DNA of 64,000 nt from Deltaproteobacteria bacterium (lineage in GTDB: Bacteria > Myxococcota_A > Polyangia > Polyangiales > JADJMO01): positions 1 through 64,000 of the forward strand of contig JANYDK010000051.1 of assembly GCA_025363655.1 (NCBI GenBank), written 5' to 3'. A program made the position numbers and the translations under genes. The notes under the pieces were generated by a model that was not told the origin of the DNA, did not search any database, and saw only the letters and a list, made by a program, of their open reading frames with translations. Positions 53,161 through 60,926 of this stretch are shown piece after piece (position 1 is the first letter of the stretch; every line of letters begins with the position of its first letter).

Positions 53161-54543
53161 ATGGGCGCGCCTCAGCCCTCCGACGACGCCCTCATCGGAC
53201 GCTCGATCGGTGGGAAATACGAGATCGTTTCCTTCGTCGGGCGCGGCGGGATGGGTGCTGTCTTCAAGGCCAAGCAGGCTCACCTCAAGCGGCCGGTGGC
53301 GATCAAGGTGCTGCACCCGGAGCACTCGCGCGACGGGACGTATGCCGGTCGCTTTCGTCGGGAAGCCCAGTCGGCCTCGCGGCTCGATCACCCGAACCTG
53401 ATGCGCGTGCTCGACTTCGGGCAAGAGCCCGACGGACTGCTCTATCTCGCGATGGAGTTCCTCGACGGTCGCGATCTGCTGCAGGTGCTTCGCGAAGAAG
53501 GCGTGCTGCCATCCGAACGCATCGTCGACATCCTCAGCCAGACGATGAGCGCGCTCGCCGCCGCGCACGACGAGGGCATCGTCCATCGCGATCTCAAGCC
53601 CGAAAACATCATGATCGTCCGCGGCAAGGACGAAGACGGAAGCCCCGTAGACCTCGTCAAGGTCTGCGATTTCGGCATCGCGAAGACCGTGGAACCGGCG
53701 ACGCGCGATCCGGAGAACGGCGAATCGACGGCGATGCAGACGTACACCGCGACGCTGACCGCCACCGGCGCGCTCGTGGGAACGCCCGAATACATGTCGC
53801 CCGAGCAGGCCAAGGGCGAGAAGCTCGACTCTCGCAGTGACATCTACTCGATGGGGATCATCCTGTATTTGATGCTGACTGGGAAGCTGCCCTTCCAGTC
53901 GGCCAACAGCATGAAGGTCGTGCTCAAGCACGTCAGCGAGAAGCCGAAGCCGCCGAGCGAAGTGCGCAAGAACGTCGACCCGCACCTCGAGGGCGTGTGC
54001 TTGCGGGCGCTCGAGAAAGATCGCGACGACCGCTTCGCCAATGCGCGCGAGATGCGTGCTGCGCTCCGCGTCTCGCTCGGCATGCGCGACACCGGCGGCG
54101 CCAACGGACGCTACAGCGCCTCGACCATGCCGCCGCCGCCGGAGCGCACGAGCAGCTCGCCGCCCGAAGGTGAGCCGCGCCTCGGATCGAGCGATCCGCC
54201 GCCGCGCTTCGACAAGGACGCGAACACGCTCGTCGATCCGCCGTCGAACCCGAAGGCGTCGGCTGGCTCGACGGCGCCGAAAGATGCGCGCACCAGCTCG
54301 GTGAAGACCGCCGTCGCCGCGCCCCGCTCGTCGGGCAAGCTCGCCGCCGGCCACGCCTCCGAGAAGAAGCTCGACGTCTCCGGCAGCGCACCGACGATGC
54401 GTCCGGCCGCCTCGAAGACCGGCGCAGGCATGCCCGGCGCCGAAACCGAAGTCACCAAACAACGCAACATGATGCCGATCCTGCTCGCAGTGATCGCAGT
54501 GTTGCTCGCCATGGTGGTGGTGCTCTTGCTCCGCGGCCGCTGA
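53161..54543 (+). CDS. Hanks-type Ser/Thr protein kinase with C-terminal membrane anchor
   Basis: ATG 53161. The kinase domain spans residues about 20-290: glycine loop VGRGGMGAVFKA, Lys49 in VAIKVLHPE, the catalytic HRDLKPEN at 142-149, DFGIAK at 170-175, GTPEYMSPEQ (activation segment end), and SDIYSMGIILYLMLTGKLPF. An insertion of about 25 residues sits in the activation loop (RDPENGESTAMQTYTA). After a Ser/Pro/Ala-rich linker the protein ends in one hydrophobic helix (MMPILLAVIAVLLAMVVVLLL) and RGR, so the kinase faces the cytoplasm as a tail-anchored protein. The gene downstream encodes a single-pass protein with Ig-like repeats. Length is 460 residues. Confidence 0.92.
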   Translation: MGAPQPSDDALIGRSIGGKYEIVSFVGRGGMGAVFKAKQAHLKRPVAIKVLHPEHSRDGTYAGRFRREAQSASRLDHPNLMRVLDFGQEPDGLLYLAMEFLDGRDLLQVLREEGVLPSERIVDILSQTMSALAAAHDEGIVHRDLKPENIMIVRGKDEDGSPVDLVKVCDFGIAKTVEPATRDPENGESTAMQTYTATLTATGALVGTPEYMSPEQAKGEKLDSRSDIYSMGIILYLMLTGKLPFQSANSMKVVLKHVSEKPKPPSEVRKNVDPHLEGVCLRALEKDRDDRFANAREMRAALRVSLGMRDTGGANGRYSASTMPPPPERTSSSPPEGEPRLGSSDPPPRFDKDANTLVDPPSNPKASAGSTAPKDARTSSVKTAVAAPRSSGKLAAGHASEKKLDVSGSAPTMRPAASKTGAGMPGAETEVTKQRNMMPILLAVIAVLLAMVVVLLLRGR

Positions 54544-54635
54544 CCCCCCTGCTCCGTTGCTCCCCTGCTCCGTGTTCCTCTCGGCTCTCTCGCCGCGCGC
54601 TTGGACGGGCAACCCCCCCCTCCATTCATGAGCCC

Positions 54636-54652
54636 CTGCCGGATTTTGGCAG
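54636..54652 (+). terminator. Possible weak terminator hairpin
   Basis: CTGCC and GGCAG enclose a 7-nt loop and are followed by an A/T-rich stretch (AGATTTTA). It lies in the 174-bp gap after the kinase gene. The stem is short, so confidence is low. Confidence 0.3.
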
Positions 54653-54717
54653 AGATTTTACCCGACAGATCACGGTGAAACCTGGCGCGCTCCCTGCTGT
54701 CCATCTCGGGCACGCCG

Positions 54718-57594
54718 ATGATGAACGCACCGAGCTTCGCGCGATCCAAGCACTCCACGCCCCTTTCGCGCACTGGCACGCCAAGGCGCTCCGAGGAGAC
54801 GTGTCCGAAGAAGACCATGCCGCGTGGGTCGAGACACACGCATGGCTCCAAGCAAGTCGCGAAGTCCGGCGGCAAGCAGAAGTCGCCGAAGACGCCGTCC
54901 GGTGGACCGCCGAAGCGCGTCTGGAAGTTGGCGCTGGCAGCGCTCGCCGTCTTCGCGATCGCCCTCGCGGTCTGGCCGAAGCACGAAGACGACAAGTCGA
55001 AGAACGCGAAACAACTCGAGAAGCCGAGTGGTCCCTCGCGGCCGGCGTACCTCGGGGCGATGCCGATCGCGTTGCCGACGGCGCGCGTCGACGGATTGGT
55101 GACCGATCTCGCGACCGGGCAGCCGCTCGCCACCGCCAACGTCTGCATCGAACGCGACGCCATCGGGCTCACGTCGGAGGAGTCTCGGCAACCGCGCTGC
55201 ACGCTCGTGCGCGTCGATGGTCGCTATTCGTTCGAGGGCCTCGCGCCCGGTCGCTATTGGGTCGACATCAGCGCCGACGGATATCGGCCGGCGCTCTTCG
55301 CCGACGGCAAGGGGCACGACGCGCTCGATCTCGGCGCCGGCGAAGTGCGCGCGGGGATCGACGTCGCCCTGGAAAAAGGCGGCTTTCGTCTCGTCGGCAA
55401 GGTGCACGATGGGCGCGGCAACGCGCTCGAGGGCGTGACCATCAAGCTCGACGTCGGCGTCGTCGCCACCGTCGTCACCAGCGATTCACTCGGTGAGTTC
55501 TCGGCCTGGACGATGGGCGGCAGCGCCTTCCTCTCGGCGACGGCGCCGGGCTTCGCGGTGGTCGAGCGCTCGCTCAATCTCCCGAGCCCCAACGTCGTCG
55601 ACGTGACGCTCACGCCCGAGGCGACGCTCACCGGTCACGTCGTCGACGCGGCGACGAAGATCCCCATCGCCGGCGCGCTCGTGCACGCGCTCGCCGAAGG
55701 CGACGACGGCAGCGAGACCGTCGCGCGCACCGACGCGACCGGCGCCTTCCGACTCGCCGAGCTACGCCCAGGTGCCTATCGCCCGTGGACCGACGCGCTC
55801 GACGCCTATGGGCAAGCCTCGGCCACCGTTGTCCTCGCCGCCGGCGGCACCGAAGATTTGGTGATCGAGACGCGGCGCGCATTCCACGTCGTCGCGCAAA
55901 TTCAAGGCAAGGCGAAGTGCCTCGGCGGGAGCGCCACGCTCAACTCGCACGGCATCGGCAGCAGCTTCGACGCGCGCATCGACGAGACCGGCGCCGCGCT
56001 CTTCTCCGCGGTGCTCCCCGGCACCTACGACGTCAGCGTCGCGTGCGATGGCCGCTTCCTCAGCATCGGCGCCCCGCTCGTCGTCGAGCACGATCTCACG
56101 GGCGTTCCGCTGCCGATCGGCGACGAAGGGGTGACCGTCTCGGGCCTCGTCGTCGACGCCAGCGGGGCGCCGATGCCGAAGGTCGCGGTGATGATCAACG
56201 GCTGGTTCGGCGAGGGCGGCTCGACCCACGCGAACCTCATGACCAAGGCCGACGGCACCTTCGTCGTCGAGGGCCTCCTCGATGGCGAGTACGACCTGCA
56301 GGTCGACGACGAGCGCTTCCCGATGGCGGCGGAGCACGCCACCATCGAAGGCGGGAAAACGCCGGCCCCGATGCGTCTCGTCGTCGCCGCGAGCGGTCGC
56401 ATCGAAGGCGTCGTCGTCGACGAGCTCGGCCGCGCGATGCCGGGGATGATCATCACCTCCTACGTCGATCGCGGTCGCAGCGTCACCTCCGACGCGGGCG
56501 GCGCGTTCACCCTCCTCGGCCTCCCCGCTGGCGACGCCGCGCTCAGCATCTTCGACGGCGCCAACAACTACGTGAGCGGCGCCGACCTCGTCGTCAAGAT
56601 CACCATCGGCAAGACCGCTGCCGCGCGCTTCGTCCTCCCGCGACGGGACGCGATCATCTCCGGCCGTGTCGTCGATGGATCGGGCGCATCGGTCGCGTAC
56701 GCGCGCGTCGGCAGCGACGTCGCCGAGAACGGCGCCGGCCTGATGCCGAACCACTCGGCCGGCGTCCTCACCGATGCGCAGGGGCACTTCACCCTCAGCG
56801 GCCTCACCGTCGAGCCGCACTTCGTCCGCGCCACGGTTGCCGGTGTCGGCGAAGCCAACGCGGCCAACGTCTCGCCCGGCGCCTCGATCGAGCTGCGCGT
56901 CCGCGCCGGTGCACACCTCGACGGCACGATCACCCTCGGCGCCGGCGCGACGATGCCGACGTCCATCGAGGCCTACCTCTCGAGCGACTCCGCGAGCCGC
57001 GATCAAGTCTTCATCCACACCGACGGCCGCTTCGACTTCACCATGCTCCCGCCCGGGAAATATCGGGTCGACGTGCGATCCACCGACGGCCACGGCTTCG
57101 CCGACGTCGAGATCGGAGATGGCGCGCACGCGGTCGTCAATGTCACGCTCAGCGGGCTCGTGACCCTCGTCGGCACCATCAAAGATTCGAGCGGCCAGCC
57201 GATCGCCGGCGCGTTCGTCGCGGTCACCGATCCGGAAGAAGGTCGGCTCAGCACCGCCGCCGACGCAAGCGGACACTTCGAGCTCGTCGGCCTCAGCCCG
57301 CGCGCGGCCAAGCTGCTCGTCGAGGCCTATCCGCAAGGCGAAGGCGAAGGCGGCAGCATCCTCTTCGACGTGGTTGCCGGTAGCACCGGAAAGCTCGAGG
57401 TCGGCAGCGTCGTCCTCGGCGTCAACGTCGAGCCGCCTCCGGGCGGCGACGGTCCGAACCAGATCAACCCCATCGACGAGAACCAGCCGAAGCACGAAGA
57501 GCCGCCTGCGCCGCACCTCGAGAGTGGCCTCGAGCCTCCCGCTGCGCTGCCACCGCCGCCGCCCGCCGTCGTCGATCCCGCGAGCGACGGCTGA
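54718..57594 (+). CDS. Single-pass protein with repeated carboxypeptidase-regulatory-like domains
   Basis: Start at ATG 54718 (ATG 54817 also possible). The N-terminal ~65 residues are basic and cytoplasmic, then comes one membrane helix (RVWKLALAALAVFAIALAVW). Outside the membrane about nine repeats of a ~80-residue unit follow (for example GLVTDLATGQPLATANVCIE, VGKVHDGRGNALEGVTI, GHVVDAATKIPIAGALVHA, GLVVDASGAPMPKVAVMI, GRVVDGSGASVAYARV, GTIKDSSGQPIAGAFVAV). This is the carboxypeptidase regulatory-like/CarboxypepD_reg pattern. The C-terminus is Pro/Glu/His-rich. No enzyme domain is present. The gene follows the kinase; a sensory or scaffold role is possible but not shown. Length is 958 residues. 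Confidence 0.75.
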   Translation: MMNAPSFARSKHSTPLSRTGTPRRSEETCPKKTMPRGSRHTHGSKQVAKSGGKQKSPKTPSGGPPKRVWKLALAALAVFAIALAVWPKHEDDKSKNAKQLEKPSGPSRPAYLGAMPIALPTARVDGLVTDLATGQPLATANVCIERDAIGLTSEESRQPRCTLVRVDGRYSFEGLAPGRYWVDISADGYRPALFADGKGHDALDLGAGEVRAGIDVALEKGGFRLVGKVHDGRGNALEGVTIKLDVGVVATVVTSDSLGEFSAWTMGGSAFLSATAPGFAVVERSLNLPSPNVVDVTLTPEATLTGHVVDAATKIPIAGALVHALAEGDDGSETVARTDATGAFRLAELRPGAYRPWTDALDAYGQASATVVLAAGGTEDLVIETRRAFHVVAQIQGKAKCLGGSATLNSHGIGSSFDARIDETGAALFSAVLPGTYDVSVACDGRFLSIGAPLVVEHDLTGVPLPIGDEGVTVSGLVVDASGAPMPKVAVMINGWFGEGGSTHANLMTKADGTFVVEGLLDGEYDLQVDDERFPMAAEHATIEGGKTPAPMRLVVAASGRIEGVVVDELGRAMPGMIITSYVDRGRSVTSDAGGAFTLLGLPAGDAALSIFDGANNYVSGADLVVKITIGKTAAARFVLPRRDAIISGRVVDGSGASVAYARVGSDVAENGAGLMPNHSAGVLTDAQGHFTLSGLTVEPHFVRATVAGVGEANAANVSPGASIELRVRAGAHLDGTITLGAGATMPTSIEAYLSSDSASRDQVFIHTDGRFDFTMLPPGKYRVDVRSTDGHGFADVEIGDGAHAVVNVTLSGLVTLVGTIKDSSGQPIAGAFVAVTDPEEGRLSTAADASGHFELVGLSPRAAKLLVEAYPQGEGEGGSILFDVVAGSTGKLEVGSVVLGVNVEPPPGGDGPNQINPIDENQPKHEEPPAPHLESGLEPPAALPPPPPAVVDPASDG

Positions 57595-57609
57595 GCTCCA
57601 GCGTCGCGC

Positions 57610-57621
57610 ACTTATATAAGT
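57610..57621. promoter_or_regulatory. AT-rich 12-bp palindrome
   Basis: ACTTATATAAGT is a perfect palindrome in an otherwise GC-rich gap upstream of the YqjD/YqjE-like pair. It may be an operator or contain a -10 element. Confidence 0.35.
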
Positions 57622-57702
57622 ACTGCATGGAGTTCGCTCTCCGCTCGACCATCCCGTAGGATGAACGCCGAGGCTTCGCGCACGCGCGGCCGGGAGGGCG
57701 TC

Positions 57703-58134
57703 ATGGGAGCCAACGGGGCCAAAGAGCCGAGCGCCGAGCAGTGGAAGAGCGCGTTCGCCAAGGTGCGACCGCTGATCGTGCAAGAGTGGCCATCGCTCGA
57801 CGAGAAGGCCATCGACGCCGCGGCCAACGATCTCGACGCGCTCGCTGGCGTCATCGCCGAGAAGCTCGAGCGGACGCGGGTCGGCGCGAAGAAGAAGCTC
57901 TCGGAGCTGCACTCGATCGCCGTCGACGCGCAGGAAGATCGCGTCGACAAGATCAAGTCGATCATCGACCGACTCGAGGCGCGCACCGTGGAGATTCGCA
58001 AGCGGGTGCGCGAGGAGATGATCCCCAAGGCGCAGACCAAGATGAAGGAGAACCTCCTCGTCACCATCCTCGCCGCCATCGGTCTCGGGCTCCTCGTGGG
58101 CCTCTTGATGCGAGGAGGCCGACGTGGCGACTGA
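57703..58134 (+). CDS. YqjD/ElaB/DUF883-like tail-anchored protein
   Basis: ATG 57703 is preferred over the upstream ATG 57661 because GGGAGG lies at 57692-57697 with good spacing. The 143-residue product is nearly all helical (EQWKSAFAKVRPLIVQEW, AIDAAANDLDALAGVIAEKLE). It ends with a basic coiled stretch (RKRVREEMIPKAQTKMKENL) and one C-terminal membrane helix (LVTILAAIGLGLLVGLLMRGG). This is the topology of YqjD/ElaB, inner-membrane proteins associated with ribosomes in enterobacteria. It overlaps the next gene by 11 bp. Confidence 0.7.
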   Translation: MGANGAKEPSAEQWKSAFAKVRPLIVQEWPSLDEKAIDAAANDLDALAGVIAEKLERTRVGAKKKLSELHSIAVDAQEDRVDKIKSIIDRLEARTVEIRKRVREEMIPKAQTKMKENLLVTILAAIGLGLLVGLLMRGGRRGD

Positions 58135-58579
58135 CCGGCCCGACGACCGAGCAAAGCGAGATCGATCGGGCGGCCAGAGTTGCGAAGCAACCTCTGGCGA
58201 ATCGAGACGGCCCGAGAAAGAATCGAGCTTCTCGGCGCGCGTCTTCAAGGCGATCGGAATCCTCTTCGACGTCCACCTGCAGTTCGCGCAGCGCGAGGCG
58301 AAGAGCGACCTCGCGCGGGTGATGTCCGGCGTCGTCTTGCTCGTCGTCGGGCTCGTCTTCGTCGGCTTCGCGCTCGCGGTCGGACATGTCGGCGTCGTCA
58401 TGTGGCTGAACGCCCGTCGCGGCTTGCCCTTGGACAGCGCGGTCCTCGCTGTCCTCGCCGGCGATCTCGCACTCGCCACCCTCGCCCTCCTCATCGGTCG
58501 CGCTCGGCTGAGGCGGCCGTTTTTGAAGGAAACGCGCGGCCTCGTGCGCAAGACGGTGAGCGCGCTCACGGGCGCGTGA
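58124..58579 (+). CDS. YqjE/holin-X-like (DUF1469) membrane protein
   Basis: GTG 58124 has an AGGAGG Shine-Dalgarno five bases upstream, inside the preceding gene, so it is translationally linked to it. The 151-residue product has a cytoplasmic N-terminus, an amphipathic helix FDVHLQFAQREAKSDLARVM, and two hydrophobic helices (VVLLVVGLVFVGFALAVGHV; AVLAVLAGDLALATLALLIG) with a short loop. This matches the DUF1469/YqjE (Actinobacterial holin-X-like) family. It usually accompanies YqjD-type proteins, as here. The precise function is unknown; a membrane-shape or stress role is proposed in the literature for the family. Confidence 0.7.
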   Translation: MATDRPDDRAKRDRSGGQSCEATSGESRRPEKESSFSARVFKAIGILFDVHLQFAQREAKSDLARVMSGVVLLVVGLVFVGFALAVGHVGVVMWLNARRGLPLDSAVLAVLAGDLALATLALLIGRARLRRPFLKETRGLVRKTVSALTGA

Positions 58580-58666
58580 CGGCGGCTCGGCCGAAACCTC
58601 CCTTCGGACATGTTCGGGACGTCGCCCCTTAGGAGCGCACATCCTCCGGCCGTTCTCTCCGCCGCG

Positions 58667-59341
58667 ATGGTCGCGGTAGCGTTCTTCGATGTCACCTTCG
58701 ACGAGGACTTCGACTTCGGAGCCTTCGTCGTCGACGTCCTCGGGAGAAAGCGGAGCACGGGCGTCGACCCCTGGACCGATCACGAGCCCGTCGATGCGCT
58801 CGTCCGTGCCCACGCCGCCCTCGCCGGCACGGAGTTGACCAGGCCGCTCCGCGCCGCCATACGAGCCGCCCTCGGCAGCGGCGAGCTCGACGTGCGCGCG
58901 CAGGCCCTCGCCTTTCTCCTCGGCAGCGAGAGCTCTCCGCCCGACGTCGAAGAGCGCGCCGCAGTCATCGACGTCGCCCGCCGCGAAGTGCTGGCAGGTC
59001 GAGGAATGAAGCTGATTCGTCGCGTCGTCGCGGATGATCCCGCGTGGGGCGTCGAGAGCGCCCAGGCGATCGTCCGCGCCGATCCGCTGGTTTTTCCCGC
59101 GCTGCTCCTGGCGCTCAAAAAGCACGGCGGCGACGTGCTCGGGGTCATCGAGGCGCTCGCGCCGCTCGGCTTGGTGAGCAATACGCAGTTCGTCGACGCG
59201 ATCGAGAGCCACGTCCTCGACCCGGAGAGCTGGCGGCGAATTCGGCGGAGCATGCCGAACGAGGAGCCCGGGAGCCGGGAGATGCTGGCGCTGCGTGAGG
59301 ACCGCGGAGGCCCCGAGATTCGCGGGCGCGGCAACGCATAG
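58667..59341 (+). CDS. Helical protein of unknown function
   Basis: ATG 58667 (an ATG at 58610 would add 19 residues without support). The 224-residue product starts MVAVAFFDVTFDEDFDFGAF and is then a series of helices (LRAAIRAALGSGELDVRAQALAFLLG, AAVIDVARREVLAGRGMKLIRRVV, LVFPALLLALKKHGGDVLGVIEAL), somewhat like HEAT repeats. No signal peptide or membrane segment. No known family. It lies just before the tRNA promoter and is the last gene before the integrative element. Confidence 0.5.
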   Translation: MVAVAFFDVTFDEDFDFGAFVVDVLGRKRSTGVDPWTDHEPVDALVRAHAALAGTELTRPLRAAIRAALGSGELDVRAQALAFLLGSESSPPDVEERAAVIDVARREVLAGRGMKLIRRVVADDPAWGVESAQAIVRADPLVFPALLLALKKHGGDVLGVIEALAPLGLVSNTQFVDAIESHVLDPESWRRIRRSMPNEEPGSREMLALREDRGGPEIRGRGNA

Positions 59342-59362
59342 AATAATTATGGTTTTGCGCGG

Positions 59363-59390
59363 TTGACACGGCCAGTCGTGCGACTAGTGT
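59363..59390 (+). promoter_or_regulatory. Sigma70-type promoter of tRNA-Phe
   Basis: A perfect -35 box TTGACA (59363-59368) and a -10 like TAGTGT (59385-59390) are separated by 16 nt. Transcription would start about 15 nt upstream of the tRNA. Confidence 0.7.
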
Positions 59391-59412
59391 GCGTCGCCCC
59401 GGCAACGGGGAT

Positions 59413-59485
59413 GCCCAGGTAGCTCAGTTGGTAGAGCAGCGGATTGAAAATCCGCGTGTCGACGGTTCGATTCCGCCCCTGGGCA
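59413..59485 (+). tRNA. tRNA-Phe (anticodon GAA)
   Basis: A full cloverleaf: acceptor stem GCCCAGG (59413-59419) with CCTGGGC (59478-59484), D-arm GCTC...GAGC, anticodon stem GCGGA/TCCGC with loop TTGAAAA (anticodon GAA at 59446-59448), and T-arm with loop TTCGATT. The T-stem has one A/C mismatch (59462 and 59476). CCA is not encoded (A then CGA follows). The 3' part is shared with the integrase reading frame on the other strand. Confidence 0.95.
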
Positions 59486-60926
59486 CGAAAATAGGCTGTT
59501 TTCGTGCAGCAAGACGTCGTCCGGATGGTCCAAACCGTCCGGTCGAGTCCAGCTTGTCTGGTAGGGTTTTGGTAGACACGCGGATTTTCGGAGCCGGGTT
59601 CCGCGGCCTGGTCGCTGGGCGGGCGGAGAGGCGCATGCCTGAGGCCGTTTGCTTTGGCATCGCCTTCGAGGACCCAGCCCTGCCGGTCGCCTTCGCGGCG
59701 GAGCGCAGGTTGGTCGAGGGAGCCTTCCCCACCGAGCGCCGCATGAGGTTGCCGAGCTCGGCCGTCGTGAGCTGGCCGTAGACGAGCTCGACCATCTTGC
59801 TCGTACGGTGGCCCATCACCTTGGCGATGTGGTCGAGCGCGATGCCCTCGGCGCGGAGCCAGCTCCCGGCGGTGCGGCGCAGATCGTTGGGGGAGATGCG
59901 TGGGAGCAGCGGCTTGTTGGAGCCTTCGGCGACGTAGGCTTCGTTGATCTCGGCGACGGCATCGACGAGATCGCGGCGGATGTTCGACCATGGGCCGAAG
60001 AGGAGGCCTTCGGTGCCATCGGCATGCTGCATGGTGAAGCGCATGAGCGCGATCTGGTCGTCGGTGACGATGGGCACGTGGCGATCACGGGTCTCGCGCT
60101 TGGTGCCGCGGATGTGGACCTCGACGATCTGCTTCTTCGCGCCTCGAACGACGTCCTCGGGCCGGGCGCGAAGGAGCGCACCGAGCTCGCACGAGGTCGC
60201 GACGATGAACGTCACCTGCGCGGCGCGATTGGCGGGGAGACGCGCGATCAATTCGCCGAGCTGGTCACGGGTCAGCACGCGCTTGCGCGGGCGGTACTTC
60301 GGGTCGAAGTCGTCGGGGAGCGTGAAGAGGACATCAAGGTCCCCAGAGAACTCGCCGCGTCGTTTCGCCGCCTTGAGGCCGGCCCGAAGGACGGCGAGTT
60401 CCTTCTTGATCGACGTGTCGTCGACGCCGTCGTTGCGGCGCGTGTCAATGTAGCCGTCGATGTGGCTCGTCGTCAGGTCGGCAACGGCGAAGAGCCCCTC
60501 GTTGCGGTCGTCGTTGGCGTCTCGCTCGAAGAAGCCACGCAGGACGCCGGCTTTCTGCAGGTAGTAGCGAATCGTCGCCGCCGAGCGCTTGCCCTGCGTG
60601 ACGAGGGCGTCACGACCGGAGACGAAGCGGCTCAGGACGTCGCGGAGCGTCGTGGCTGCGGCACGATGATGGGGATCTCGAGCATCGGCCTCCCATTGCG
60701 CACGCAGGGCGAGCGCGCGGTCTGCGTCTTCGAGCCTGCAGCGCGTGGAGCGGCGTTGGCGGGCGCCGGCGGCGTCGTAAAAGACTGCGTACCAGTAGGG
60801 GGCACGCCATTCGAGACCGTCGGGGTTGGCGTCGGAGATGGCTGCTGAGGATGATGCGGCAGGGGCTCGCGCTGCGCCGGCAGCAGGGGCGGGCTTCCGA
60901 AGGTGCGGGCGGCGTACTGCTCCCAT
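59424..60926 (-). CDS. int: Tyrosine recombinase (integrase), C-terminus encoded across the tRNA
   Basis: A 500-residue frame from ATG (complement 60924-60926). The N-terminal arm-type region holds WRAPYWYAVFYDAAGARQRR; a SAM-like core-binding region follows (TLRDVLSRFVSGRDA). Catalytic domain: Lys276 in RGTKRETRDRHVP, NDLRRT at 347-352 (Asn in place of the first His of HxxR, Arg350 present), GHR at 372-374 (His373), and Tyr383 in VELVYGQL. The position of the first catalytic Arg is occupied by Glu247 (TSCELGALLRA). About 115 residues follow the Tyr, rich in basic residues, and the last ~28 are encoded opposite the tRNA-Phe 3' half. It would integrate and excise the element. Confidence 0.85.
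   Translation of the reverse strand: MGAVRRPHLRKPAPAAGAARAPAASSSAAISDANPDGLEWRAPYWYAVFYDAAGARQRRSTRCRLEDADRALALRAQWEADARDPHHRAAATTLRDVLSRFVSGRDALVTQGKRSAATIRYYLQKAGVLRGFFERDANDDRNEGLFAVADLTTSHIDGYIDTRRNDGVDDTSIKKELAVLRAGLKAAKRRGEFSGDLDVLFTLPDDFDPKYRPRKRVLTRDQLGELIARLPANRAAQVTFIVATSCELGALLRARPEDVVRGAKKQIVEVHIRGTKRETRDRHVPIVTDDQIALMRFTMQHADGTEGLLFGPWSNIRRDLVDAVAEINEAYVAEGSNKPLLPRISPNDLRRTAGSWLRAEGIALDHIAKVMGHRTSKMVELVYGQLTTAELGNLMRRSVGKAPSTNLRSAAKATGRAGSSKAMPKQTASGMRLSARPATRPRNPAPKIRVSTKTLPDKLDSTGRFGPSGRRLAARKQPIFVPRGGIEPSTRGFSIRCSTN
59483..59507. other. Perfect 9-bp inverted repeat at the tRNA 3' end
   Basis: GCACGAAAA (59483-59491) and TTTTCGTGC (59499-59507) enclose a 7-nt spacer. The left arm includes the last two acceptor-stem bases and the discriminator. 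It can act as a tRNA terminator, or form the integrase core-type binding site at the junction. Confidence 0.6.

Noticed and set aside
54675-55496. Plus-strand frame whose first 80 residues look vaguely like an anti-sigma/FecR N-terminus (RGDVSEEDHAAWVETHAWL)
   Set aside because: It overlaps the carboxypeptidase-regulatory-like gene in another frame, has weaker third-position GC, and degrades into Arg-rich sequence after about 85 residues.
55762-58758. 998-codon minus-strand frame
   Set aside because: Runs across three plus-strand genes with good features; composition typical of antisense in GC-rich DNA.
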